DNA of 64,000 bases, from positions 62,001 through 126,000 of the forward strand of contig QQVO01000013.1 in NCBI GenBank assembly GCA_003388505.1, written 5' to 3'. The position numbers were made by a program, and so were the translations under genes. This document shows, in pieces, positions 42,010-50,831 of this stretch; position 1 is the first letter of the stretch; each line of letters begins with the position of its first letter. The notes beneath the pieces were generated by a model. That model was given only the letters and a program-made list of their open reading frames with translations, was not told the origin of the DNA and ran no database searches. Origin of the DNA: Planctomycetota bacterium (GTDB lineage Bacteria > Planctomycetota > Planctomycetia > Planctomycetales > Planctomycetaceae).

Positions 42010-44238
42010 ATGGACCAGCCTGCCGCGAATCACGAATCACGATCGTCCGCAGATCGGCCGGTTCCCTTGCAACGGCGCAGCGATCTGGTCGTGGAGTTCG
42101 TGACGTACCGGGGTGTTCCTTGGCCGGTCGTCAAGGATCCGTGCGGCCTGAAGTACTACCGGCTCCAGCCGGAGCAGTACCGGTTGCTGCAGCTCCTTGA
42201 CGGACGACGAAGCCTCGCAGAACTGCGCCGGCAGTTGCAGCAGACCGATCCCCATCTGCATGTCACGCTGGCGGAGGTCCAGGCGCTGCTGGCGGACCTG
42301 CACGCGAAAGGCCTGGCCTTCAGTCTCCGGCCGGGACAAGCCGCGCCGCTGATTCAACGGCGACGGCGCGAGTTCTGGAAACAGGTCAGGCGGACGGTCA
42401 GCAATCCACTCTACCTCAAGATTCGGGGATGGGATCCCGACCGGTTTCTGACCAGGACGCTGCCTTTGGTTCAATGGGCGTTTCAGGGTTGGGCCGTGGC
42501 CGGCATGGCGGTGCTGGTGCTCTCATCCTGGCTGTTTCTCGCAATGCGGTTCGACGACGTCCGCCAGCGACTGCCGGAGTTTCAGCAGTTTTTCGGCTGG
42601 CCCAACCTGCTGTTCCTGTGGGTGACGCTCGGGGCCGCCAAGGTGCTTCACGAATTCGGGCACGGATACGCTTGCAAGTATTTCGGGCGGGAGTGCCATT
42701 CGATGGGGGTGATGCTGCTCGTCTTCAGCCCCACGCTGTATTGCGACGTAACGGACGCCTGGATGTTGAAGAGCAAGTGGAAGCGGATCGCGATCGCCGC
42801 CGCCGGGATGTGGGTCGAAGTCGTGCTGGCGGCGGTCGCGATCTTCGTGTGGTGGAACACGCGGCCGGGGCTGTTGCATCACCTCTGTCTGAACGTCTTT
42901 TTCGTCTCGACGGCGACGACGGTCATCTTCAACGCCAACCCTCTGTTGCGGTTTGACGGCTACTACATGCTGGCGGACCTGCTGGAGATTCCGAACCTCC
43001 GTCCGAAGGCGAGCCGGTTGTTTCAGCAGACCTGGGCATGGTACTGCCTGGGCGTCGAACTGCCGGATGATCCCTTCATGCCGGTCTCGGGAAGATTCTG
43101 GTTCGTGCTCTACACGATCGCGTCAAAGGTTTACATGGCGATCATTCTGGCCGGCATTACGGTCTTTCTGTATACCGTGTTGAAGCCGTACCGGCTGCAG
43201 AGCATCGGCATCGCACTGGCGGCCGTTTCACTGACGACGATGCTGATGGGCGCGATCGTCGGCGTCGTTCACGTGCTGCGGATGCCGCGCGAGGAACCGA
43301 TGAGCCGTCCGAAACTTGCGGTCACAGGCGTCCTGGCCGTCTGCCTGATCGCGGGCGTGCTGTTCGTCCCCATTCCGTGGTATGTCTCGGCGCCGTTCAC
43401 GCTCGAGCCGGTCGGCGTGCAGCATGTCTACGCGACGAACTCTGGCACCCTGAATGAAATCGGAACGACGGGTGGCGACTCAGTCGCTCCGGGACAACTC
43501 CTGGCTGTTCTCGAAAGTCCGGAACTGGCGGATGAGCTGCGGAAACTCGAAACCGAGCAGTCGGCGCGACGCATCGCCCGCGACATGGCCATTGCGCAGG
43601 CCGATCCCGACGCGCGAGCGCTGATCGAAAGCGAACTGGCCTCTCTCGCCGAACGCAAACAGAACCTCGACCGGCAGGCGGGACAACTCGAGATTCGCGC
43701 CCCGGTCGGCGGCCGGCTGATCGATCCGCCCCGCCTAGTCGATCCGGTGAGCGGCGGTGTGCGAGAGCGACTCGCAACCTGGACCGGCCGCCCGCTGGAG
43801 CCGGGCAACCGCGGTTGCCTGATCGAGGAGGGGACTCTCCTCTGCAGCATCGCGCCGGACGACCGATACCACGCCGTGCTGCTGGTCGACCAGGAGAGCC
43901 GGGACGAACTGGCGGTCGGGCAACCTGTGCGTCTGAAGATCGAAGACCTCGCGGATCTCACACTGGAACGGAATCTGAAAGAAATCTCCCCGCGATCGCG
44001 GAGCACGGTGCCGCCGGCGCTCTCCAACAAGTTCGGCGGTCCGCTTGCGACCGTGACCGACGCGGACGGCTCAGAACGGCTCACCGGGCGGGCGTTCGAA
44101 GCCACCGTGCCGGTCGACGTCGATCCGCGACTCGTACGCACCGGGTTCCGCGGGGAGGCGCGAATCAGGGTCCGGCATCGCTCACTGGGCGGGTGGATCT
44201 ACCGCTGGCTGCGTTCGACCTTCAAGTTCCGCATGTAG
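42010..44238 (+). CDS. PqqD-like / M50 site-2 protease / HlyD adaptor fusion protein
   Basis: A 742-residue multi-domain membrane protein. Residues about 25-110 look like a PqqD-type winged helix (LKYYRLQPEQYRLLQLLDGR, then SLAELRRQLQQ), the fold that binds leader peptides in RiPP pathways. Transmembrane helices follow, with zinc motif KVLHEFGHGYACKYFG (His214, Glu215, His218) and a second motif NANPLLRFDGYYMLADLLE (about 305-325) holding the third metal ligand, so the M50 site looks intact. After further helices the last 250 residues are HlyD-like: a lipoyl half (SGTLNEIGTTGGDSVAPGQ), a short coiled coil, and a second half LEIRAPVGGRLIDPP. It may cut a substrate in the membrane and connect to the outer-membrane channel. 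The ATG at 42010 is chosen over 41926, which overlaps the hlyD-like gene. Confidence 0.88.
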   Translation: MDQPAANHESRSSADRPVPLQRRSDLVVEFVTYRGVPWPVVKDPCGLKYYRLQPEQYRLLQLLDGRRSLAELRRQLQQTDPHLHVTLAEVQALLADLHAKGLAFSLRPGQAAPLIQRRRREFWKQVRRTVSNPLYLKIRGWDPDRFLTRTLPLVQWAFQGWAVAGMAVLVLSSWLFLAMRFDDVRQRLPEFQQFFGWPNLLFLWVTLGAAKVLHEFGHGYACKYFGRECHSMGVMLLVFSPTLYCDVTDAWMLKSKWKRIAIAAAGMWVEVVLAAVAIFVWWNTRPGLLHHLCLNVFFVSTATTVIFNANPLLRFDGYYMLADLLEIPNLRPKASRLFQQTWAWYCLGVELPDDPFMPVSGRFWFVLYTIASKVYMAIILAGITVFLYTVLKPYRLQSIGIALAAVSLTTMLMGAIVGVVHVLRMPREEPMSRPKLAVTGVLAVCLIAGVLFVPIPWYVSAPFTLEPVGVQHVYATNSGTLNEIGTTGGDSVAPGQLLAVLESPELADELRKLETEQSARRIARDMAIAQADPDARALIESELASLAERKQNLDRQAGQLEIRAPVGGRLIDPPRLVDPVSGGVRERLATWTGRPLEPGNRGCLIEEGTLLCSIAPDDRYHAVLLVDQESRDELAVGQPVRLKIEDLADLTLERNLKEISPRSRSTVPPALSNKFGGPLATVTDADGSERLTGRAFEATVPVDVDPRLVRTGFRGEARIRVRHRSLGGWIYRWLRSTFKFRM

Positions 44239-44498
44239 GTTGCCCCGCGCCGGTCCCGCGCGCTCTCTGATCTGCCGCACCGTAACTTCGGCGGCGAATC
44301 GCAACCGGGCAGTCTGCAGAAACTGCGCTCACATTGCCGATTATGCGGATTCTGCTGATTCCGCGCATTGGAGAAGGCCGATACAGAAACAGCGGCTTCC
44401 CGGGCCGAGCGGTGGAAGCTGCGCGCATTGTCGCGTTCTCCGTCTGCAGACAGGGCTCTCTGCTTCGCCAACAGGATTGCCGTCGTTGCGAACCCGGT
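44239..44498. other. Gap between the M50 fusion gene and the TolC-like gene
   Basis: I find no ORF encoding a plausible small substrate peptide here. The frame of the TolC-like gene is open back to a TTG at 44334, but that region has no lipobox-compatible leader. The gap may contain an internal promoter or processing site. Confidence 0.4.
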
Positions 44499-46499
44499 AT
44501 GGTCCGAATGAGACACAATCCGGTCATTCGACAATCGGGCGGGTCGCCGCATTCGGAGAGGTCTTCTCGCCGAAACCGACGGCTGAATGCGTCTCTCATC
44601 CCATTGGCGGTCGCCCTGTCGCTGACCGCCGGCTGCGCGTGGTTCACCGAGGACCACTATCTCGCACATCGCGAACCGGGAGCGGAGCACTACCTCACGC
44701 AGGCAACGCAGATCGAGTACCCGGACGTCTCCACCTCGACGCCGCACGAAGCCTATGCGGTCGACCCGCGACGGCTTCGCAATCCGACGGAAGACGAAAT
44801 CTGGGATCTGCCGCTTGAGCAGGCGATCCAGCTTGCGCTCGCCAACAGCCAGATCATCAAATCGTCCGGCGCGTTTCTCTCGCCGGGCAACCCGCTCCTG
44901 ATGAATCCCGAGGCGGTCGCGTCAGTTTACGACCCGGCCATTCAGGAGACCGGCGTGCTCTTCGGAAATCGAGGCGTCGAAGCCGCGCTGTCCGAGTTCG
45001 ACGCCCAGTTCACCACCAACATGATCTGGGGTCGCAATGAGGCGATTGCCAACAACCAGTTCAACTCTGGCGGACTCGCGCCGGGATCGACGCTGGTGGA
45101 GGATTCGGCCCTGTTCTCGACCTCGATCAGCAAACGGTTCGCCACCGGCGGGCAGCTCGCCCTCATCCACGACTGGGACTACTCCTGGAACAACTCGCCG
45201 GGGAGGTTGTTCAGTTCGGTCTACGAAGGATCGGTCCGCGCGGAATTGAGGCAGCCGCTGTTGGCCGGCGGCGGGGTGGAATATACGCGCGTCGCCGGAC
45301 CGATCTCGCAAAGCATCCAGGGGGTCACGGGCGTGGGGCAGGGCGTGCTGATTGCACGCATCGACGGCGACATCGCGCTGGCCGACTTCGAGCTGGCCGT
45401 CAGCCGGCTGCTGCGCGACGTCGAACAGACCTACTGGCGGCTGTCCCAGGCGTATCAGACGTATCACAGCGAAGTCGTCGCGCGAAACGAAGCCGAGCAG
45501 GTGTGGGACAACGTGACGCTGCGGGCGGAGGTCCAGGCGCCTGGCGGCGGGGCCGCCGACGTGGCGCGGGCCGCCGAGCACTACTACCAGTCGAGGATCC
45601 GCACGGAAACAGCGCTCGATACGCTCTACGCCCTCGAAGCCGAACTGCGGAGGCTGTTAGGCCTTGCGGTGAACGACGGGCTCGTGATCCGGCCTGCGAA
45701 CGTTCCGTTGACCGCCGAGATTGTTCACGACTGGAACATCGCACTGGCCGACGCCTTCTCAAGACGGCCCGAGTTGCGACGCCAGAAGTGGGCCATCAAG
45801 TCGCTCGATCTGCAACTCAAAGCGGCTGAAAGCCTCACCCGGCCGCGGCTCGACTTCGTCTCAGGCTATCGCGTCAACGGATTCGGAGACGACCTGTACG
45901 GCGATCCCGACGAAGGACTGGGACTGGGAAATCTCGGCAGCGCGTATCATCGGCTGACCGCGGGCGACCAGACCGGCTGGAATCTCGGTTTTGAGTTCTC
46001 CGTTCCAATCGGCCAACGGTTTGCGCACGCCCAGGTCCGTAACTTTGAACTGCGCCTCATCAAGGCGCAGGCCGCTTTGAGAGCGCAGGAGATCGAAATC
46101 AGTCACGAACTGGCGGCCGCGTTCCGCGACCTCGACCGCACGTATCTCGCGATGGAGAACCAGCGGCGGCGAAAGATAGCGGCTGAGCGGCGCTATCTCG
46201 CGCTCAGAGCAGAGTACGAGGCCGAACCGGAGCGCGTCTCGCTCGACGACGTGCTCCGCGCCCGGGACATCCTCTCGCAGACGGAGATCGCACTCCACAC
46301 CAGCGTGAGCGACTACAACATCGCACAGAGTGACATGTACTACCGCACGGGACGACTGCTCGACTACGACAACGTCTGGCTGCACGAGGGCCCGTGGGAT
46401 GCGGAAGCCTCGAAGGACGTGGAACGTCACGCGCGGGCCCGCGCGAACGCTCTGCCGGGAATCGGGCTCCGTAACGACTTGGAACCGCTTACCGAGTGA
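44499..46499 (+). CDS. TolC-type outer-membrane efflux lipoprotein
   Basis: A product of about 666 residues. The signal sequence ends in lipobox LSLTAGC, giving a lipidated mature start. The body carries two repeats of long helices and outer-membrane strands: WDLPLEQAIQLALANSQIIK, SISKRFATGGQLALIHDWDY, ELRQPLLAGGGVEYTR, then helices (LLRDVEQTYWRLSQAYQTYHSEV) and, in the second half, GWNLGFEFSVPIGQRFAHAQVRNFELRLIKAQAALRAQEIEI. It should form a trimeric outer-membrane channel with the two adaptors encoded just upstream. ATG 44499 or 44508 both keep the lipobox; the TTG at 44334 would place the hydrophobic core too far in. It converges with the metzincin gene, 33 nt away. Confidence 0.88.
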   Translation: MVRMRHNPVIRQSGGSPHSERSSRRNRRLNASLIPLAVALSLTAGCAWFTEDHYLAHREPGAEHYLTQATQIEYPDVSTSTPHEAYAVDPRRLRNPTEDEIWDLPLEQAIQLALANSQIIKSSGAFLSPGNPLLMNPEAVASVYDPAIQETGVLFGNRGVEAALSEFDAQFTTNMIWGRNEAIANNQFNSGGLAPGSTLVEDSALFSTSISKRFATGGQLALIHDWDYSWNNSPGRLFSSVYEGSVRAELRQPLLAGGGVEYTRVAGPISQSIQGVTGVGQGVLIARIDGDIALADFELAVSRLLRDVEQTYWRLSQAYQTYHSEVVARNEAEQVWDNVTLRAEVQAPGGGAADVARAAEHYYQSRIRTETALDTLYALEAELRRLLGLAVNDGLVIRPANVPLTAEIVHDWNIALADAFSRRPELRRQKWAIKSLDLQLKAAESLTRPRLDFVSGYRVNGFGDDLYGDPDEGLGLGNLGSAYHRLTAGDQTGWNLGFEFSVPIGQRFAHAQVRNFELRLIKAQAALRAQEIEISHELAAAFRDLDRTYLAMENQRRRKIAAERRYLALRAEYEAEPERVSLDDVLRARDILSQTEIALHTSVSDYNIAQSDMYYRTGRLLDYDNVWLHEGPWDAEASKDVERHARARANALPGIGLRNDLEPLTE

Positions 46500-46532
46500 C
46501 GATGCGGAGTCCCTTCGGGTGCGTCACGCTTC

Positions 46533-49500
46533 TTACGACACGACCTGCACGATATCGAGGCCGTTGAGGACGGCTTGGGCATTGCTGCCGCCGAGGTCGG
46601 CGATGCGGAGCGTCAACTGTCCGTCCGAGACCGTAACACGATACGTACGGGTCTCGTACTGCCGCGGCAGACTGTCGACACTGTCGACTTGGACGCCCTC
46701 AATGAAGACGCCCATCTGGTCATGCGTCGTATTCAGGCTGCCCATGGTGAGCGTGACGTCGTAAGTTCCGTTCGCGAGGTCGACGGCGAACGTCGCGTCG
46801 TTGGTTCTGACGAAGTCCCTGGTCAGCGCATCGGTCCCCTTCTGGCTCACGTTCTTGCGAGAGCCGCTGAGCCAGCCGTATCCGGTTGAACTGTCATAGT
46901 TCGTGTTGGCGGTGACTTTCTCGTAGCCGTCGGCGAGGGGCGATTTGCCCTTTCCGAAGTCGAAGTGGTATTCGTCGCCGGTGATGACCAGGTCGACGCT
47001 GGTTGTGAAGACGTCGTCGCTACCCTCACCGGCCGTGCCGTCCTGGTCCTGATCCATGGCGTTGTCGGAAGCATCCGTGATCTGCGGTCCGACCGAGAGT
47101 GAATACGTGCCGGGCGTTGACTGCGACGCAAACGTCACTTCGTACTGCGTGCTGCTGATCCTCGTGACGGTCAGACCGCTGATCGACCCGTTCGGTCCGG
47201 TGAGCGTCGCGTCGGCGGCGGTGAACGTTCCGTCGGCGATCGGCTCGCTGAACGTCAGTCTGAACGTGTCGAGCGTGTTCGGCTGGCTGCCGCCGGAGGT
47301 GGACGAAACGACGCGCGGGCCGGTCGTGTCGTCTTCTCCACCGCCGTCGCCGCCATCCACCTGGACGATATCCAGCCCGTTGAGAACCGCGTGTGCATTG
47401 CTGCCACCGAGGTCGGCGATGCGGAGCGTCAACTGTCCGTCGGTGACGGTCACCCGGTAGGTGCGCGTTTCATACTGGTTGGGGTCGCTGTCGACGCTGC
47501 CGACTTGAGCCCCCTCGATGAAGACGCCCATTTGGTCATGCGCCGTATTCAGGCTGCCCATGGTGACAGTGACGTCGTACGTTCCGTTCGCCAGGTCCAC
47601 CGCGAACGTGGCGTCGGTTGTCCGGACGAAGTCCCTCGTCAGCGCATCGGCCCCCTTCTGGCTCACGTTCTTGCGCGTTCCACTCAGCCAGCCGTAACCG
47701 AGTGAGCTGTTGTAACTGAGGTTCGCTGTGACCTTTTCGTAGCCCTCGGCGACCGGAGATTTCCCCTTGCCGAAGTCGAAGTGATACTCGGCGCCCGTGC
47801 TGATCAGTACGGCGTCCGTGGTGTAGACATCGTCGCTGCCTTCACCGGTCGTTCCGTCCTCGTCCTGGTCCATCGCGTTGCCGGCCAGATCGGCGATCTG
47901 CGGTCCGACCGAGAGCGAGTACGTGCCGGGCGTCGACTGCGAGACGAAGGTCACTTCGTATTGTGTGCTGCTGATCTTCGTGACGGTCAGGCCGTTGATC
48001 GACCCGTGCGGGCCGGTGAGCGTCACGTCAGACGCCGTGAACGTGCCCTCGGCAATGGCCTCACTGAAGGTGAGCGTAAACTTGTTGAGCGTGTTGGCCT
48101 GATTGCCGCTGGGCGTGGAAGAGACGACGCGCGGTCCGGTGGTGTCGCCGGAACCCGCGGCGTTGATTGTCCCGCTCAACAGGTAGGCGCCGAGGCTGGC
48201 GTAGTCGGAGTAGCCGTTGGAGCCCGCCTTGCCAACGCCGCTGACGTGCAGATAGTACGTGCCGGCAGCGACGGACGTGGTCAGGCCGGCGTCCAGTTGA
48301 TTCGTCGGATTGGACGAGGCGACGAGCCCGCCGCTCGAATCATACAGTTGCAGCAGAATGTCGAGGTTCGCCCCCAATGCGGCCTGAGAAGCGTTGAGAG
48401 TGATCGATCCGGCGCCGGTGCTGAAGGAAAAGACGTCGACGTCGGTGTTCCGCTCGATCAATCCGCCGTCGTCGACTGTCAGGTTCGTGACGGCGAGTTG
48501 CGATGCCGACGAGGCGTTGTTTCCGACGTCGTCCGCCCGATAGCCGAAACCGTTCCAGGTGGTGATGATCTGCAGGTCATCCTGGGTGTTGTTCGCGCCG
48601 GAGTATTCGCCCCGGCTCCATTGGGTCACTTCCTTGTAATAGCCGACGCCCATGATCGGAGCCCAACCCGTCTCGCCGCTGCCGTGTCCGGAGTAGTAGC
48701 TCGTCCCGGATCCGCCGTCGTGTGAGAGGCCGAGTGTGTGCCCAACCTCGTGGCTGATGGCCTCTGCCGTGAACTTCTCATTGCCGTTGCCAAGCATATT
48801 GCTGAACACGAAAGTCGGCGTGTCCGAATTCCAGTTGAAGGAATTCAGATAGGCCACTCCGCCCGCAGTCCCGTACCAGGAACTTGTGGGGCTGATGACG
48901 ACGCGGATGCCCCATTCGGCGTCTCCCGCTCCGCTCCTGGTCAGGGCCGCCGTTCCCGGGTCTTGCGTCGTCACGTTCACGTCGAAGGGCAGAAAGTCTT
49001 CCGCCACGCGCTGCCAGATCCGCTGGATGCGAGCCAGTTCGTTGTCACTGAAGGAGGAGCCGCCCTCGAAGCTGTAGGCGGCGGAGTTGATGTCGTTTCC
49101 GCCGTTCCAATAGGTGCCGCTTGTCAGATGTCCATCGAAGTCGAGGTAGATGGTGTGGCTCGCGCCGGGGTTGCTGTGCAGTTTAAACGTGTCGGAAAGA
49201 GGAACGAGCGCCCCCGTGCCGTCGAAGTCGCCGGTGGCGCCCCCGGTCTCGTCGAGCAGACTGAGATCAGGAAGATTCGTGACCGCGCTGTACTGATTGC
49301 CGAATTCGTCGTAGCGAGTGCAGCACATTTCGCAAGTGCAGGAGTCGCCATGACCTTGCTCGTGCTGATTGTGGTGTTCACGCTGCTGGTGGTGTTCCAG
49401 GTGGTGCTTGTGATGGCCGCCGTCTTCGCTTTCCTGCAGATCGACCTCGGCCGGCGGGAGGTCCGGCGCGACGGCGGCGCAAAGCAGAATTCGCGACTCA

Positions 49501-49604
49501 AGCGTTTCGGCAGATTTGGCAAGGCCCTGCGCGCGACGACGTCGCGTTCGTCGAGAGCCGGGGAAACCAAGCTTTTCCCCCAGCGCACTGAGAATTGCGG
49601 GCAT
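46533..49604 (-). CDS. Secreted metzincin metalloprotease with His-rich segment and duplicated Ig-like/malectin-like modules
   Basis: A 1,023-residue protein. The N-terminus has an Arg-rich start and SAETLESRILLCAA, a LExRxLL motif common to large secreted planctomycete proteins in place of an ordinary signal peptide. Residues about 60-95 are His-rich (GGHHKHHLEHHQQREHHNQ) followed by a Cys cluster SCTCEMCC, a likely metal-binding tract. The protease domain has the zinc motif SHEVGHTLGLSHDGG near residue 284 and a Met-turn-like APIMGVGYYK. A pre-peptidase C-like beta domain (DVDVFSFSTGAGSITLNAS) follows. The C-terminus holds two copies of a 272-residue unit, each a bacterial Ig-like domain (DTTGPRVVSST) plus a carbohydrate-binding, malectin-like domain (DFGKGKSPVAEGYEKVTAN). 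The ATG at 49604 (MPAILSALGE) is chosen. It faces the export genes and may be their substrate (inferred). Confidence 0.85.
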   Translation of the reverse strand: MPAILSALGEKLGFPGSRRTRRRRAQGLAKSAETLESRILLCAAVAPDLPPAEVDLQESEDGGHHKHHLEHHQQREHHNQHEQGHGDSCTCEMCCTRYDEFGNQYSAVTNLPDLSLLDETGGATGDFDGTGALVPLSDTFKLHSNPGASHTIYLDFDGHLTSGTYWNGGNDINSAAYSFEGGSSFSDNELARIQRIWQRVAEDFLPFDVNVTTQDPGTAALTRSGAGDAEWGIRVVISPTSSWYGTAGGVAYLNSFNWNSDTPTFVFSNMLGNGNEKFTAEAISHEVGHTLGLSHDGGSGTSYYSGHGSGETGWAPIMGVGYYKEVTQWSRGEYSGANNTQDDLQIITTWNGFGYRADDVGNNASSASQLAVTNLTVDDGGLIERNTDVDVFSFSTGAGSITLNASQAALGANLDILLQLYDSSGGLVASSNPTNQLDAGLTTSVAAGTYYLHVSGVGKAGSNGYSDYASLGAYLLSGTINAAGSGDTTGPRVVSSTPSGNQANTLNKFTLTFSEAIAEGTFTASDVTLTGPHGSINGLTVTKISSTQYEVTFVSQSTPGTYSLSVGPQIADLAGNAMDQDEDGTTGEGSDDVYTTDAVLISTGAEYHFDFGKGKSPVAEGYEKVTANLSYNSSLGYGWLSGTRKNVSQKGADALTRDFVRTTDATFAVDLANGTYDVTVTMGSLNTAHDQMGVFIEGAQVGSVDSDPNQYETRTYRVTVTDGQLTLRIADLGGSNAHAVLNGLDIVQVDGGDGGGEDDTTGPRVVSSTSGGSQPNTLDTFRLTFSEPIADGTFTAADATLTGPNGSISGLTVTRISSTQYEVTFASQSTPGTYSLSVGPQITDASDNAMDQDQDGTAGEGSDDVFTTSVDLVITGDEYHFDFGKGKSPLADGYEKVTANTNYDSSTGYGWLSGSRKNVSQKGTDALTRDFVRTNDATFAVDLANGTYDVTLTMGSLNTTHDQMGVFIEGVQVDSVDSLPRQYETRTYRVTVSDGQLTLRIADLGGSNAQAVLNGLDIVQVVS
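46549..48180. repeat. In-gene direct duplication, period 816 bp
   Basis: Two copies of the coding module are about 816 bp apart and very similar at the DNA level, for example the CGAGGTCGGCGATGCGGAGC strings at 46592 and 47408, and CATGGCGTTG at 47055 against CATCGCGTTG at 47871. The period is a multiple of three (272 codons). Confidence 0.85.
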
Positions 49605-49700
49605 GGAACGGCCTCTCGCTCTCAAGATGTGCGTCGAACGCGGCGAATCATGCGAATGGCATCGGCCGGAGCGGCCGAGATTCAAGCATAGAACACACAT

Positions 49701-50115
49701 CTCCCGTTGCCGGAACGATCCGCAAAATTTTACAACCGACCCGCAATCCGCACGGTCGGCCCGACTCGCCGGACGGTCCCTTCACACACAATCGGTCTTC
49801 GGCATCCTCCCTGGTGCGCTGCACGGCATCGAGCGGCGGCGTGCCAGACGCGCCAAGCGGTGCAATCGGTACGATCGCGACCGGTTCCGGCGCCGGCGGG
49901 CGAGCGGCGCGGTGTCAGCCCGCCGATTCATCCTCAGCAGCGGCGACCGGCGAGTTGGTTTCCGGCTTCCACGCGGTCGGTTACATTGGCCGCCGGTTCG
50001 GCGGCGGGTCTGCCTTGTTCCCGCAAGTCGTTGCAGTTGCGTCAAGTCATCGGCGTCGGGCCAGCGGCGCGGCGTCAGCCCGCCGATTCGTCCTCCAGCC
50101 ACACGAGGAGACGGC
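49701..50115. repeat. Gap with two copies of repeat family 2
   Basis: The noncoding stretch upstream of the RraA-like gene has GAGCGGCGCGGTGTCAGCCC starting at 49902 and CAGCGGCGCGGCGTCAGCCC at 50062, each followed by GCCGATTC-like sequence. They are about 160 bp apart in direct orientation. GAGGAG at 50105-50110 is the ribosome-binding site of the next gene. Confidence 0.7.
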
Positions 50116-50766
50116 ATGGGAATCTCACTCGATCAGATGCGGGAGTCACTCTACTCCGCGGTCGTCTGCGACGCGCTCGATGGGCTCGGGTACCGCAATC
50201 AATCGCCGCGCGTGCCGCTCCCGCCCATGACGACCGACCGGCTGCTGGTCGGGCGCTGCAAGACGACACTGTGGGTCACCATGTATCACGAAGACCCCAG
50301 CCCTTACGAACTGGAACTGAAAGCGGTCGACAGTTGCCGCCCGGACGATGTGATGATCGCCGCCGCGGAGGGATCAATGCACTCCGGCGTGTGGGGCGAA
50401 CTGCTCTCGACGGCTGCGAGCAACAGCGGGTGCGTGGGAACCATCGTCGACGGCGCCGTTCGCGACGTTGCCAAAATGCGACAGATGGGCTTCCCCGTGT
50501 TCGCCCGCGGCAAGTGCTTGTACGACAGCCAGAACCGGCAGCGGGTTGTGGACATCGACGTAACAGTCGAGATCGACGGCGTGCAGTTTTCACCGGGCGA
50601 CCTCGTCTTCGCCGATGAGGACGGAGTGGTGGTGGTCCCGCAGGAGATCGAACAGCAGGCCGTTGCAGCCGCCTGGAAGAAAGTGAACGACGAAAACGTC
50701 ACACGCGATGCCATCAAGGCCGGAATGAAAGCCACCGAGGCCTACGAAAAGTACGGAGTCCTGTAA
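50116..50766 (+). CDS. RraA-like protein (4-hydroxy-4-methyl-2-oxoglutarate aldolase family)
   Basis: A 216-residue member of the RraA/HMG aldolase family. The conserved core is SNSGCVGTIVDGAVRDVAKMRQMGFPVFARGK (about residues 105-135), containing GxxxDGxxRD with the metal-binding Asp and Arg. Near the C-terminus GDLVFADEDGVVVVPQEI is also characteristic. Family members are metal-dependent lyases or RNase E regulators; in planctomycetes most are of unknown substrate. The ATG at 50116 is preceded by GAGGAG 5 nt upstream. The upstream extension back to 49516 is repeat-derived. It is the first of three same-strand genes that may share a pathway. Confidence 0.88.
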   Translation: MGISLDQMRESLYSAVVCDALDGLGYRNQSPRVPLPPMTTDRLLVGRCKTTLWVTMYHEDPSPYELELKAVDSCRPDDVMIAAAEGSMHSGVWGELLSTAASNSGCVGTIVDGAVRDVAKMRQMGFPVFARGKCLYDSQNRQRVVDIDVTVEIDGVQFSPGDLVFADEDGVVVVPQEIEQQAVAAAWKKVNDENVTRDAIKAGMKATEAYEKYGVL

Positions 50767-50782
50767 CGCCCACGGTCCAACG

Positions 50783-50804
50783 CCCACCGGTTGCAACCGG
50801 TGGG
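50783..50804. terminator. Perfect hairpin, possible terminator after the RraA-like gene
   Basis: CCCACCGGTT and AACCGGTGGG pair with a GC loop (50783-50804) and are followed by CTTTCG. The stem is perfect, but the T-run is short, so it may be a weak terminator or another palindromic repeat. Confidence 0.5.
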
Positions 50805-50831
50805 CTTTCGCGTAGAAGAAAACCAACCACA

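Noticed and set aside
44239-44498. Small peptide gene as substrate for the PqqD-M50 fusion
   Set aside because: No short frame there has a ribosome-binding site plus a leader-like composition; the gap may simply be regulatory.
49701-50115. Possible CRISPR-like array because of two copies of the same repeat
   Set aside because: Only two copies occur, with irregular spacing and no cas genes; the repeat also occurs singly elsewhere.
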